A stretch of 64,000 nucleotides of DNA from UBA1205 sp045534635 (lineage in GTDB: Bacteria > Bacteroidota > Bacteroidia > Bacteroidales > WCHB1-69): positions 1-64,000 of the forward strand of contig JAZSKB010000019.1 in the NCBI GenBank assembly GCA_045534635.1. The letters run 5' to 3'. Each line of letters begins with the position of its first letter. Position 1 is the stretch's first letter. The position numbers were made by a program, and so were the translations under genes. Under the pieces are notes generated by a model. The model saw only the letters and a program-made list of their open reading frames with translations, ran no database searches and was not told where the DNA came from. This document shows positions 53,771 through 62,191 of the stretch, in pieces.

Positions 53771-54291
53771 TAGTATCCTTTCTTTGAAGGCTTATAAAAC
53801 AAATATTGAACTATCAACATACATAGTACTGAAAAAAATGTATTTCCCAAAACTACCATCAACAAGCGTCCCAAATGTCGTAATGTCAACATATCAACAA
53901 AATAATATGTAAATTGATGTATTAATGTTAAATATACAATATATTTCAGATACCACCTTAATTTCATATCATAAACTATCGGTTGCAAATTTTCATCTCG
54001 CTCACCATAATAAGGAATAAATTTTATTACAGCATTTCTTACAAATGACATTACTAATAATGCAAATGCGTGCATACCCAAAAATCCTGTAAAACAATCT
54101 ATAACAAATCCCATTGTAAATCCAAGCAATACAAGAATCCATTTTGGTGTATTGAATGGTAAAGAAAGAATAAACAACAAATATATCACTGGAGCAACAA
54201 ATCCCATAAAGGTCACATTATCAAATAATAATATTTGAACTAAAACATAAAAGACAAAAGACAAACAATGCTTTATGTATATATTATTCAT
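53770..54291 (-). CDS. mreD: Rod-shape-determining protein MreD
   Basis: The 173-aa inner-membrane protein has about five hydrophobic segments (CLSFVFYVLVQILLFDNVTF, VIYLLFILSLPF, WILVLLGFTMGFVIDCFTGFLGMHAFALL, the final VVLGNTFFSVLCMLIVQYLF). The LGFTMGFVIDCFTGFLG motif near 55-75 is the most typical. MreD acts with MreC, MreB and the elongasome in lateral wall growth. MreC precedes it with an 8-nt overlap; MreB, PBP2 and RodA are not in this window. Confidence 0.85.
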   Translation of the reverse strand: MNNIYIKHCLSFVFYVLVQILLFDNVTFMGFVAPVIYLLFILSLPFNTPKWILVLLGFTMGFVIDCFTGFLGMHAFALLVMSFVRNAVIKFIPYYGERDENLQPIVYDMKLRWYLKYIVYLTLIHQFTYYFVDMLTLRHLGRLLMVVLGNTFFSVLCMLIVQYLFYKPSKKGY

Positions 54292-55105
54292 TATCAGCCC
54301 CTTTCTGTAATATTTTCAATTCTTCGGAATAATTATTTTTCACAACATAAACATAATTCAACTTGTTGAAATCGTTCAACAATCGCACTTGTACAATATG
54401 ATAACCACTTATTGCTTGTTCAGATGAATTTTCTTCAATAATTCCTATAGGATAATTGGCAGGAAATATCATAGAATATTGAGTAACAAGAGTATCCCCT
54501 TTTTTTATATCTTCTACACTTGTTAAATCGCTCAATTGTGCATATTTATAATTTTTTCCGTTCCATTCCAAAACTCCCGTTTCTCCGGTACGTTTTATCT
54601 TTGCCGCTATAGTAAATTCTGTGTTAAGAACTGATTTTACAATAGCAAAATTTGGAGAAACATCTGTTATAATCCCTACTATACCTTGTGGAGATATCAC
54701 TCCCATATCGGTTGACAATCCAACACGCTCTCCCTTATTGATTATCAATACATTATCTTCTTTATTTACACTATTGTTCAATACATTTGCCGAACAATAA
54801 GAAAATAATAACGAATCTTCTTTTAATTGATAAGCATTTTTTTGCTTCAAATCAACATTGAATACCATTTTTAGCAACTCGCTATTTTCATTGATTAAAA
54901 TTTGATTATCTTCTTGTAAACGAAGATATTGCTCTATTGAAGATTTTACATTAAGCATTGGTGCCGATATTTCTTTAGTAAAAGCATTCAATGCCCATTG
55001 TTTATAAGAACTACTTTTATAAATAAAATAGATGCAAACTCCTCCTAAAAACAGAAAGAGAAAGACATGAGCTGTCCTCATCAAAAAATATAGCAAATTC
55101 CGCAT
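54284..55105 (-). CDS. mreC: Rod-shape-determining protein MreC
   Basis: The 273-aa periplasmic protein starts MRNLLYFLMRTAHVFLF, as in homologues of the phylum; a further upstream in-frame ATG at 55147 would lie upstream of the -7 box. One membrane helix is at about 9-32. A coiled-coil segment follows (about 50-85, NVKSSIEQYLRLQEDNQILI), then the MreC double beta-barrel (NKGERVGLSTDMGVISPQGIVGIITDVS near 120, and KKGDTLVTQYSMIFPANYPIGII near 215). It bridges MreB and PBP2 in cell-wall elongation. The -7 box ends only 8 bp before the ATG, so the mRNA may be nearly leaderless. Confidence 0.88.
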   Translation of the reverse strand: MRNLLYFLMRTAHVFLFLFLGGVCIYFIYKSSSYKQWALNAFTKEISAPMLNVKSSIEQYLRLQEDNQILINENSELLKMVFNVDLKQKNAYQLKEDSLLFSYCSANVLNNSVNKEDNVLIINKGERVGLSTDMGVISPQGIVGIITDVSPNFAIVKSVLNTEFTIAAKIKRTGETGVLEWNGKNYKYAQLSDLTSVEDIKKGDTLVTQYSMIFPANYPIGIIEENSSEQAISGYHIVQVRLLNDFNKLNYVYVVKNNYSEELKILQKGADNE

Positions 55106-55113
55106 AATGTTTG

Positions 55114-55121
55114 CAAAAGTA
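55114..55121 (-). promoter_or_regulatory. -7 box for mreC-mreD-mgtC-META-leuS
   Basis: TACTTTTG on the minus strand ends 8 bp before the mreC ATG; transcription would begin within a few bases of the start codon. Confidence 0.55.
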
Positions 55122-55147
55122 CAATTTTTTCTATTATCTAACAACAA

Positions 55148-55454
55148 TTTAACATAAAAATTCTTCTTCTATCAAAAAAATGAGATAACAATCTGATATT
55201 CACACAATAAAAAAAACAACACATTTAACAAAAAATCAATTATACAATTGATAATCATTTATTTATATAGAAATCGCATAACGACATCATCATTGGTCAA
55301 TATTCTTAATACTTTTACAAAATTTTATCTTTTATAAAACTATTGTCACATTTTTTTTACAATATTTTAATTATTCTTGTTAATAATTGATTTTTTTTTA
55401 TTATCTTTGCATAATATAAATGATTAAGTAAAGATTAAGTAAAAATAGACCGAT
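55148..55454. other. 307-bp AT-rich divergent intergenic region between mreC and der
   Basis: I see no ORF, stable hairpin or RNA gene in it. Only the der promoter near its right end is recognisable. Confidence 0.5.
55377..55409 (+). promoter_or_regulatory. Promoter of der
   Basis: TTG (55377-55379) and TATCTTTG (55402-55409) are separated by 22 bp and followed by GCATAATA. It is one of the better two-part promoters in the window. The leader to ATG 55455 is about 38 nt. Confidence 0.6.
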
Positions 55455-56759
55455 ATGAAAAATACACTTGCACTCGTAGGCAGACCAAATACAGGGAAAT
55501 CAACATTATTCAATCGGCTTACCCAAAGTAGAGCCGCTATTGTTGATGCAACTGCTGGTGTTACTCGTGACAGAAATTACGGAAAATCATATTGGAATGG
55601 TATAGAGTTTTCTGTCATTGACACCGGAGGATATGTACTCAATTCTGACGATATTTACGAAGCAGAAATTTGCAAGCAAGTAAATTTGGCTATTGACGAA
55701 GCCGATGTTATTTTATTTCTTGTTGACGGACGTGAAGGCTTGACCAATCTTGACGAAGAAATTGCAACAATGCTTCGTCCTTGCACAAAACCTACTTTTC
55801 TCGTTGTTAACAAAATAGATTCTCCTTCTAATTATGCAGACCAATTAGAATTTTATAGTCTTGGGGTTGAAAAACTTTACCCTATTTCTGCTGTTTCCGG
55901 AAGTGGAACAGGAGATTTACTCGATGATATAGTAAAACATTTTTCTGCTGAAAGCAACCCTATAGAAGAAAATTTACCAAAAATTACCGTTATCGGTCGT
56001 CCAAATGTTGGAAAATCTTCTATCGTAAATGCTTTTTTAGGAATAGACAGAAATATTGTTACCCCTTTGGCAGGAACAACTCGCGATTCTATTTATTCCA
56101 GATACAAAGGGTTTGGCTTCGATTTCTATTTAGTAGATACCGCTGGTTTGAGAAAAAAGAAAAATGTTGAAGAAGATTTGGAATTTTATTCTGTAATGCG
56201 AACTATACGAGCAATAGAACATAGTGACGTTTGTATCGCTATGATTGATGCTACAAATGGTTTTGAAGCACAAGATTTAAACATTATTAGTTTGGCACAA
56301 CGTAACAAAAAAGGACTTGTACTCGTTGTCAACAAATGGGATTTGGTTGAAAAAGATGCAAACACTCACTTGGAATTTGAAAAAAATATCCGAAATAAAT
56401 TAGCTCCTAACAACAATGTTCCTATTATTTTTACTTCCGTAATAAAAAAACAACGGATTTTTAAAGTTTTAGAAACTGCTATTACCGTTTATGAAAATTG
56501 TAATAGAAAAATTCCAACTTCTCAACTCAATAATGTAATGTTGGATATCATTTCTTTCAATCCGCCTCCAATACAAAAAGACAAAGTGGTAAGAATCAAA
56601 TATGTAACACAATTACCAACACCTACACCAAGTTTTGCATTTTTTTGCAACTTGCCTCAATATGTAAGAGAATCTTATCAACGATTTTTAGAAAACAAAA
56701 TTCGTGAATCATGGGATTTTTCTGGTGCTCCTATAGAAATATTTTTCCGTAAAAAATAG
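55455..56759 (+). CDS. der: Ribosome-associated GTPase Der (EngA)
   Basis: The 434-aa protein has two GTPase domains in tandem, a layout unique to Der. Domain 1 has P-loop GRPNTGKSTLFN (near 8-19), DTGGY and NKID. Domain 2 has GRPNVGKSSIVN (near 184), DTAGLRKK and NKWD. A C-terminal KH-like domain follows, with VVRIKYVTQLPTPTPSFAFF. It is required for maturation of the 50S ribosomal subunit. The lipid kinase gene begins 2 bp after its stop, so they are likely co-transcribed. Confidence 0.96.
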   Translation: MKNTLALVGRPNTGKSTLFNRLTQSRAAIVDATAGVTRDRNYGKSYWNGIEFSVIDTGGYVLNSDDIYEAEICKQVNLAIDEADVILFLVDGREGLTNLDEEIATMLRPCTKPTFLVVNKIDSPSNYADQLEFYSLGVEKLYPISAVSGSGTGDLLDDIVKHFSAESNPIEENLPKITVIGRPNVGKSSIVNAFLGIDRNIVTPLAGTTRDSIYSRYKGFGFDFYLVDTAGLRKKKNVEEDLEFYSVMRTIRAIEHSDVCIAMIDATNGFEAQDLNIISLAQRNKKGLVLVVNKWDLVEKDANTHLEFEKNIRNKLAPNNNVPIIFTSVIKKQRIFKVLETAITVYENCNRKIPTSQLNNVMLDIISFNPPPIQKDKVVRIKYVTQLPTPTPSFAFFCNLPQYVRESYQRFLENKIRESWDFSGAPIEIFFRKK

Positions 56760-56761
56760 CA

Positions 56762-57655
56762 ATGAAAAAAATTGTTTTTATCGTTAATCCTCATTCTGGT
56801 GTTGGCAAATATAAAAATATTGCCCCACTGATAGAGACTTATTTAGATAAAACAAAATTTTCATATACAATATGTTATACTAAATACAAAAAACATGCTA
56901 TTGAATTGACCCAACATGCCATTACCAATTGCGTTGATATTGTTGTTGCCGTTGGCGGAGATGGTACTATCAATGAAGTTGCCTCCACATTGATTCATAC
57001 AGATATTGCATTAGCAATGATTCCTGTGGGAAGTGGAAATGGATTAGCACGACACTTGCATATCCCTATCAATGCAACAAAAGCCATTGAAGTACTCAAT
57101 CAGGAGTATTCTCAATATATTGATACATTGATAGTTAACAAAAAATTTTGCGTAAGTATTACCGGCATAGGATTTGATGCTTTAGTAGCAAAAAAATTTG
57201 ATAAATCTATGCAAAAAAGAGGTTTTTTTGCTTATTTTCGTTTTATTATCAACTCTTATTTTTTCTACAAACAACATTCTTACGTAATAGAAACACCAGA
57301 AAAAACAATACATTGCAAAGCCCTTTTGATTGACATTGCCAATTCTTCACAATGGGGATTCAATGTAAAAATTTCACCCAAAGCATCTTTACAAGACGGG
57401 AAAGCAGATATTTGTATCGTAAAAAAACCACGTTTGGGAACACTTTTTGCTCATATTTTTATGCTTCTCATTGGTCGGTTACACAAAGATACTATTATCG
57501 CATCTATTTCCCAAACCTCGCAATGTTCCTTATATGAACAAAATTTCAATTGGCAATATTGCCACATAGACGGAGAACCTATCGAACGACAACAAAGAAT
57601 TGATATGCAAGTCGTTCCAAATAGTTTAAAAGTAATCATTCCAACAAAGTTTTAA
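56762..57655 (+). CDS. Diacylglycerol-kinase-family lipid kinase (YegS/BmrU type)
   Basis: The 297-aa protein has the DAGK catalytic fold: MKKIVFIVNPHSGVGKY at the start, the nucleotide loop VAVGGDGTINEVASTL (near 63-77) and MIPVGSGNGLARHLHIP (near 90-106). A C-terminal beta-sandwich with SPKASLQDGKADICIVK follows. It phosphorylates a membrane lipid, perhaps diacylglycerol or undecaprenol; the substrate cannot be told from sequence. It lies between der (2 bp) and the exonuclease gene (11 bp). Confidence 0.87.
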   Translation: MKKIVFIVNPHSGVGKYKNIAPLIETYLDKTKFSYTICYTKYKKHAIELTQHAITNCVDIVVAVGGDGTINEVASTLIHTDIALAMIPVGSGNGLARHLHIPINATKAIEVLNQEYSQYIDTLIVNKKFCVSITGIGFDALVAKKFDKSMQKRGFFAYFRFIINSYFFYKQHSYVIETPEKTIHCKALLIDIANSSQWGFNVKISPKASLQDGKADICIVKKPRLGTLFAHIFMLLIGRLHKDTIIASISQTSQCSLYEQNFNWQYCHIDGEPIERQQRIDMQVVPNSLKVIIPTKF

Positions 57656-57666
57656 AATATTTTTTT

Positions 57667-58494
57667 ATGAAACTCAAATTAACAAAACCATTAGTATTTT
57701 TCGATTTAGAAACAACAGGTCTAAACATTGGCACTGCAAAAATTATCGAAATTTGTTTGTTCAAAGTTCATCCTGATGGAAAAGAAGAAATGTTTACCAC
57801 TTTGGTCAATCCTGAAATTCATATTCCCGAAGAAACATCTGAGATACACGGTATCTACGATAAAGATGTTGTAGATAAACCTACTTTTAAAGAATTAGCA
57901 CCTAAAATTGCCAATTTTCTCAAAGGTTGCGACCTTTCTGGTTACAATGTACTCAAATTCGATTTACCTTTACTTGTAGAAGAATATCTTCGTATCGATA
58001 GCGAATTAGATTTACGCAACGTAAAAGTTGTTGATGTTCAAAATATTTTTCACAAAATGGAACCTCGAAATCTTAAAGCGGCATATAAATTTTATTGTGG
58101 AAAAGATATTGAAAATGCTCATACTGCAGAAGCAGATACTATTGCTACTTTTCGTGTTTTGGAAGCACAAATAGAAAAATACGAAAATGTACCTGCTCCC
58201 GATGATGAAGACAATAATTCTAATACTTTCCCTATCAAAAACGATATTAACGCTTTGGCAACATTTTCTACCAACAATCGCAATGTTGATTTTGCTGGAC
58301 ATATCGTTTTCAATGATGAAAATCAAGAAGTTTTTAATTTTGGTAAACATAAAGGCATTCCCGTTGAGACTATTTTTGTTAAAGAACCTGCATACTTTGA
58401 TTGGATTCTCAAAGCAGATTTTCCTCTTTATACCAAACAAATCATTACTAAAATACGTATGAGAATGCTTAGCAACAAACTATCTGGAAAATAA
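57667..58494 (+). CDS. DEDD-family 3'-5' exonuclease (polymerase III epsilon-like)
   Basis: The 275-aa protein has an exonuclease domain with all acidic motifs: FFDLETTG (Exo I, D and E, near 12), SGYNVLKFDLPLL (Exo II, near 97) and HTAEADTIAT (Exo III, H and D, near 150). The HGIYDKDVVDKPTF segment is typical of DnaQ-like proteins. A linker (about 175-215) leads to a C-terminal module FNFGKHKGIPVETIFV ... YFDWILKADF, which resembles the DUF3820 domain common in this family of exonucleases. It could act in proofreading or repair. The gene overlaps nothing, but is tightly spaced with rluD (9 bp). Confidence 0.88.
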   Translation: MKLKLTKPLVFFDLETTGLNIGTAKIIEICLFKVHPDGKEEMFTTLVNPEIHIPEETSEIHGIYDKDVVDKPTFKELAPKIANFLKGCDLSGYNVLKFDLPLLVEEYLRIDSELDLRNVKVVDVQNIFHKMEPRNLKAAYKFYCGKDIENAHTAEADTIATFRVLEAQIEKYENVPAPDDEDNNSNTFPIKNDINALATFSTNNRNVDFAGHIVFNDENQEVFNFGKHKGIPVETIFVKEPAYFDWILKADFPLYTKQIITKIRMRMLSNKLSGK

Positions 58495-58503
58495 TCATTT
58501 ATT

Positions 58504-59631
58504 ATGGATAATCAAATTTTCGAGGACAATTTCGACGAAATAGAAAACACAGACACTACCGACAAAGAAGAAGGTGGTGATGAAATGTACGAACATTTTC
58601 ACGTTATTGTTGACAAAGGACAAGGTCTTTTACGTATAGATAAATATCTTGCTGGATTAATGCCAAATACTTCTCGTAGTAAAATTAAACAGGCATCAAT
58701 GGCGGGAAATATAGTCGTAAATGGCAAACCAGAACGTCAAAATTATAAAGTAAAACCTTTTGATGAAATTTCTGTCGTTCTTTCTTATCCACCACGAGAA
58801 ATTGAGATTTTACCTGAAAATATTCCACTCAATATCGTTTACGAAGACAACGATGTACTCATCATCAACAAAGAACCCGGTATGGTAGTTCACCCTGCTT
58901 ACGGAAATTATTCTGGTACGCTTGTCAACGCTATTTGCTATCATTTCAATGGTGACGTTCCAAACAACAGCGTTGGTCCTTATCTTGTTCACCGTATCGA
59001 CAAAAATACTTCTGGTATTCTTGCTGTTGCAAAAACTGAATATGCTCAAGCAAAACTTGCTGCCCAATTTTTCAATCATACTGTAAATCGTCGTTACAAC
59101 GCTTTAGTTTGGGGCGATTTCGCTGAAGATGAAGGCACTATAATTGCCAATGTAGGACGTAGTAACAAAGATAGAAAAATCATGGACGTTTTTCCTGATG
59201 GTAGTCAAGGCAAACATGCTGTAACTCACTGGAAAGTTTTGGAACGATTTGGATACGTTACCCTTATTGAATGTCAATTGGAAACAGGAAGAACTCACCA
59301 AATTAGAGTTCACATGAAACACATTGGACATCCTCTTTTCAATGATGCTACCTATGGTGGAGATAGAATTTTAAAAGGAACTTCTTTTTCTAAATACAAA
59401 CAATTTATTCAAAATTGCTTTCAAATTTTACCTCGACACGCTTTGCACGCAAAATGTCTTGGTTTTGAACACCCTTCTCTTGGAAAACAAATGTTTTTCA
59501 ACTCCGAATTACCTCAAGATATGACCGATGTTATCAACAAATGGCGAAATTATGCCATTCATAAAACATACGAAGAACCTGAGGAAATTATTTACGATAT
59601 CACCAATAGAGAAAGAAAAAATCTCGAATAA
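58504..59631 (+). CDS. RluA-family 23S rRNA pseudouridine synthase (RluD-like)
   Basis: The 375-aa protein opens with an acidic tail of about 28 residues, then an S4 RNA-binding domain (LLRIDKYLAGLMPNTSRSKIKQ, near 38-60). The catalytic domain has the GPYLVHRIDKNTSGILAVAK motif with the catalytic Asp (near 165), and the KRL-type closing ECQLETGRTHQIRVHMKHIGHP (near 258). The S4 plus RluA layout is that of RluD, which modifies U1911, 1915 and 1917 of 23S rRNA. A lower-probability alternative is RluC. The preceding gene is the exonuclease, 9 bp upstream. Confidence 0.9.
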   Translation: MDNQIFEDNFDEIENTDTTDKEEGGDEMYEHFHVIVDKGQGLLRIDKYLAGLMPNTSRSKIKQASMAGNIVVNGKPERQNYKVKPFDEISVVLSYPPREIEILPENIPLNIVYEDNDVLIINKEPGMVVHPAYGNYSGTLVNAICYHFNGDVPNNSVGPYLVHRIDKNTSGILAVAKTEYAQAKLAAQFFNHTVNRRYNALVWGDFAEDEGTIIANVGRSNKDRKIMDVFPDGSQGKHAVTHWKVLERFGYVTLIECQLETGRTHQIRVHMKHIGHPLFNDATYGGDRILKGTSFSKYKQFIQNCFQILPRHALHAKCLGFEHPSLGKQMFFNSELPQDMTDVINKWRNYAIHKTYEEPEEIIYDITNRERKNLE

Positions 59632-59692
59632 CAATATTTTAACTTGTAAAAAAAATATTTTAATATTCGATAATTCATATATAGAAAATTTA

Positions 59693-59700
59693 TACCTTTG
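59693..59700 (+). promoter_or_regulatory. -7 box for kbl-tdh
   Basis: TACCTTTG followed by CAAATT ends 39 bp before the kbl ATG. Confidence 0.55.
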
Positions 59701-59739
59701 CAAATTAATTAAGTATTCAATACAAATAATATATAAATT

Positions 59740-60927
59740 ATGTACACAAAATTTCAAAATTATTTACAACAAGAATTAAATCAAATAGAGGCAGATGGTT
59801 TATATAAAAATGAACGTATCATAGAAAGCCCTCAAGGTGCAGAAATTTTGGTAAAAGGCAAAAAATGTCTTAATTTTTGTGCTAACAACTATTTAGGTTT
59901 GGCAGACAATCCTCAATTGATTGCTGCTGCAAAAAAAGGTATGGACGAAAGAGGTTTTGGAATGGCTTCTGTTCGTTTTATCTGTGGTTGTCAAGATTTA
60001 CACAAACAATTAGAAAAGAAAATTTCAGAATTCTTTGGTACAGAAGATACTATACTTTATGCGGCTTGTTTCGATGCTAATGGTGGTGTTTTTGAACCTC
60101 TTTTAGGTGCAGAAGATGCTATCATTTCCGATTCATTGAACCATGCTTCTATTATTGATGGCGTTCGTTTATGCAAAGCTCAACGGTTCCGTTATGCAAA
60201 TGCTGATATGGCTGATTTAGAAAAACAATTACAAGACGCTCAAAATTGTCGTTTCCGTCTTATTGTTACCGACGGTGTTTTCTCTATGGACGGAAATGTT
60301 TGTCCTTTAGATAAAATTTACGAATTAGCACAAAAATACGACGCTATGGTTATGGTTGACGAAAGTCATAGTGCTGGTGTTGTTGGTGAAACTGGTCGTG
60401 GGGTTACCGAACGTTTCAATCTTAGAGGTGAAATAGAAATTCTTACTGGAACATTAGGAAAAGCATTTGGTGGCGGTATGGGTGGTTTTACCACTGGTAA
60501 AAAAGAAATCATTGATATGCTTCGTCAACGTTCTCGTCCTTATTTATTCTCAAATTCTATGGCTCCCGGATTAGTTGCTGCTGGTATCCGTATGTTTGAA
60601 TTAATGACTGAAACCAACGAACTTCAAGATAAATTACACGCAAATACTAATTATTTTATTACAGAAATGCTTGCTAAAGGTTTCGATTGCAAACCTTCTG
60701 AATCTGCTATTTGTGCTGTTATGCTTTACGATGCTCCTCTTTCTCAAAAATTTGCTGCTCGTATGCAAGATGAAGGTATTTTTGTTACCGGATTCTATTA
60801 TCCTGTTGTTCCAAAAGGGCAAGCTCGTATCCGTGTTCAAATTTCTGCTGCTCACGAAAAAGAACACCTTGACAAATGTATTAATGCTTTTGTTAAAATT
60901 GGAAAAGAATTAGGTGTTATAAAATAA
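59740..60927 (+). CDS. kbl: Glycine C-acetyltransferase (2-amino-3-ketobutyrate CoA ligase)
   Basis: The 395-aa PLP enzyme cleaves 2-amino-3-ketobutyrate with CoA to glycine and acetyl-CoA. The alpha-oxoamine synthase fold is seen in LNFCANNYLGLADNP (near 45), ISDSLNHASIIDGVRLCKA (near 130), MVDESHSAGVVG (near 208) and the PLP-lysine segment TGTLGKAFGGGMGG (near 240). The N-terminal EADGLYKNERIIESPQGAEI is typical of Kbl rather than of KAS-type serine palmitoyltransferases. Downstream tdh (27 bp) provides the matching previous step, which supports the assignment. Confidence 0.94.
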   Translation: MYTKFQNYLQQELNQIEADGLYKNERIIESPQGAEILVKGKKCLNFCANNYLGLADNPQLIAAAKKGMDERGFGMASVRFICGCQDLHKQLEKKISEFFGTEDTILYAACFDANGGVFEPLLGAEDAIISDSLNHASIIDGVRLCKAQRFRYANADMADLEKQLQDAQNCRFRLIVTDGVFSMDGNVCPLDKIYELAQKYDAMVMVDESHSAGVVGETGRGVTERFNLRGEIEILTGTLGKAFGGGMGGFTTGKKEIIDMLRQRSRPYLFSNSMAPGLVAAGIRMFELMTETNELQDKLHANTNYFITEMLAKGFDCKPSESAICAVMLYDAPLSQKFAARMQDEGIFVTGFYYPVVPKGQARIRVQISAAHEKEHLDKCINAFVKIGKELGVIK

Positions 60928-60954
60928 AATTTTATCTTAAAAGATTTTTTAATA

Positions 60955-61914
60955 ATGAAAAACATATTAATTATTGGTTCTGGCGGACAAATTGGTTCGG
61001 AATTAGTAAGAAAATTACGTTCCATTTATGGTAACAACAATGTTGTTGCCAGTGATTTAAGACAATTAAGCGGGGATATTGTTGAAAATGGTCCTTTCGT
61101 AAGAATTGACTCTACCAACATGATGCAAATTATTGAAGTTGTCAAAAAATATAACATTGACACTATCTACAATTTAGCAGCGATTCTTTCGGCTACTGCT
61201 GAACAAAATCCTATGCTTGGTTGGAATGTTGGTATTGGTAGTTTGGTCAATTGTTTAGAAGTGGCTCGGGTTTTCAATTGTGCGGTTTTTACTCCATCTT
61301 CTATTGGGGCTTTTGGTCCTAATACTCCTGCGGACAATACTCCTCAAGATACTATACAACGCCCTGCTACCATTTATGGCGTTACAAAAGTTACTGGTGA
61401 ATTGTTGAGTGATTATTATTTCACTCGTTTTGGTGTGGACACTCGTTCGGTTCGATTTCCCGGATTAATTTCTAACCTAACATTACCCGGCGGTGGTACT
61501 ACTGATTATGCTGTTGAAATTTATTACGCTGCCGTTAAAGGTGAAAAATATGTTTGCCCTCTAAAAAAAGGTACATTTATGGATATGATGTATATGCCTG
61601 ATGCTCTTGATGCTATGGTGGACATTATGGAGGCTGACCCTTCTAAATTAATACATCGTAATTCTTTCAACGTTACCGCTATGAGTTTCGACCCTGAAAT
61701 TATCTTCAATGCTATTAAAAAATATATTCCAACTTTTGAAATGGTTTACCAACCTGAACCTATCAAACAAGCTATCGCTGATAGTTGGCCTAACAGTATG
61801 GACGATTCTTGTGCTCGAAATGAATGGGGATGGAACCCAAAATTTGATATTGATAAAATGACAGTCGATATGCTTGATACTCTACGTATTAAGAAAGAAA
61901 AAGGACTGTTATAA
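60955..61914 (+). CDS. SDR-type L-threonine 3-dehydrogenase
   Basis: The 319-aa short-chain dehydrogenase-like protein has a Rossmann loop GSGGQIGSELV (near 8-18), catalytic Ser and YxxxK (PSSIGAFGPNTP near 115; TIYGVTKVTGELLSDYY near 142), and GGTTDYAVEIYYAAVKGEKY. These match the UDP-sugar-epimerase-related threonine dehydrogenases of the phylum. It oxidises L-threonine to 2-amino-3-ketobutyrate, the substrate of Kbl encoded just upstream. Together they convert threonine to glycine and acetyl-CoA. A strong hairpin follows. Confidence 0.9.
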   Translation: MKNILIIGSGGQIGSELVRKLRSIYGNNNVVASDLRQLSGDIVENGPFVRIDSTNMMQIIEVVKKYNIDTIYNLAAILSATAEQNPMLGWNVGIGSLVNCLEVARVFNCAVFTPSSIGAFGPNTPADNTPQDTIQRPATIYGVTKVTGELLSDYYFTRFGVDTRSVRFPGLISNLTLPGGGTTDYAVEIYYAAVKGEKYVCPLKKGTFMDMMYMPDALDAMVDIMEADPSKLIHRNSFNVTAMSFDPEIIFNAIKKYIPTFEMVYQPEPIKQAIADSWPNSMDDSCARNEWGWNPKFDIDKMTVDMLDTLRIKKEKGLL

Positions 61915-61934
61915 TTCTCTTTATTTTTCTATTA

Positions 61935-61978
61935 AGAGATAATTTTCAAATTTTTTTTGAAAATTATCTCTTTTTTTT
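61935..61978 (+). terminator. Terminator of kbl-tdh
   Basis: A 16-bp stem (61935-61950 with 61956-61971) has a 5-nt T loop and a following run of T residues. Confidence 0.88.
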
Positions 61979-62085
61979 GATACTTTGGCACGATATTTGA
62001 TACTATTTTTTTTAGATACATTTTTTGTTTTCTAATTTAAATTTGTTTGTTTTTAGTTTTTCATATAAAATAGTTTGTAGTTAGT

Positions 62086-62119
62086 ATCCTTCATCTGCCA
62101 AGATGAAGGATTATTTTTT
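62086..62119 (+). terminator. Isolated hairpin terminator with no recognised gene
   Basis: ATCCTTCATCT pairs with AGATGAAGGAT (11 bp) around GCCA, followed by TATTTTTT. It lies 108 bp beyond the kbl-tdh terminator, where no ORF exists; it might end a small RNA. Confidence 0.6.
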
Positions 62120-62123
62120 ACAA

Positions 62124-62167
62124 AAAAAATAGAGATACAATAATTTATTACTATATCTCTATTTTTT
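62124..62167 (-). terminator. Terminator of the fused methylase-specificity gene
   Basis: AAAAAATAGAGATA pairs with TATCTCTATTTTTT (14 bp) across a 16-nt loop, 25 bp after the stop at 62192; on the minus strand a T run follows. Confidence 0.75.
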
Positions 62168-62191
62168 ATTAACGATGAAATATGTCTATTA

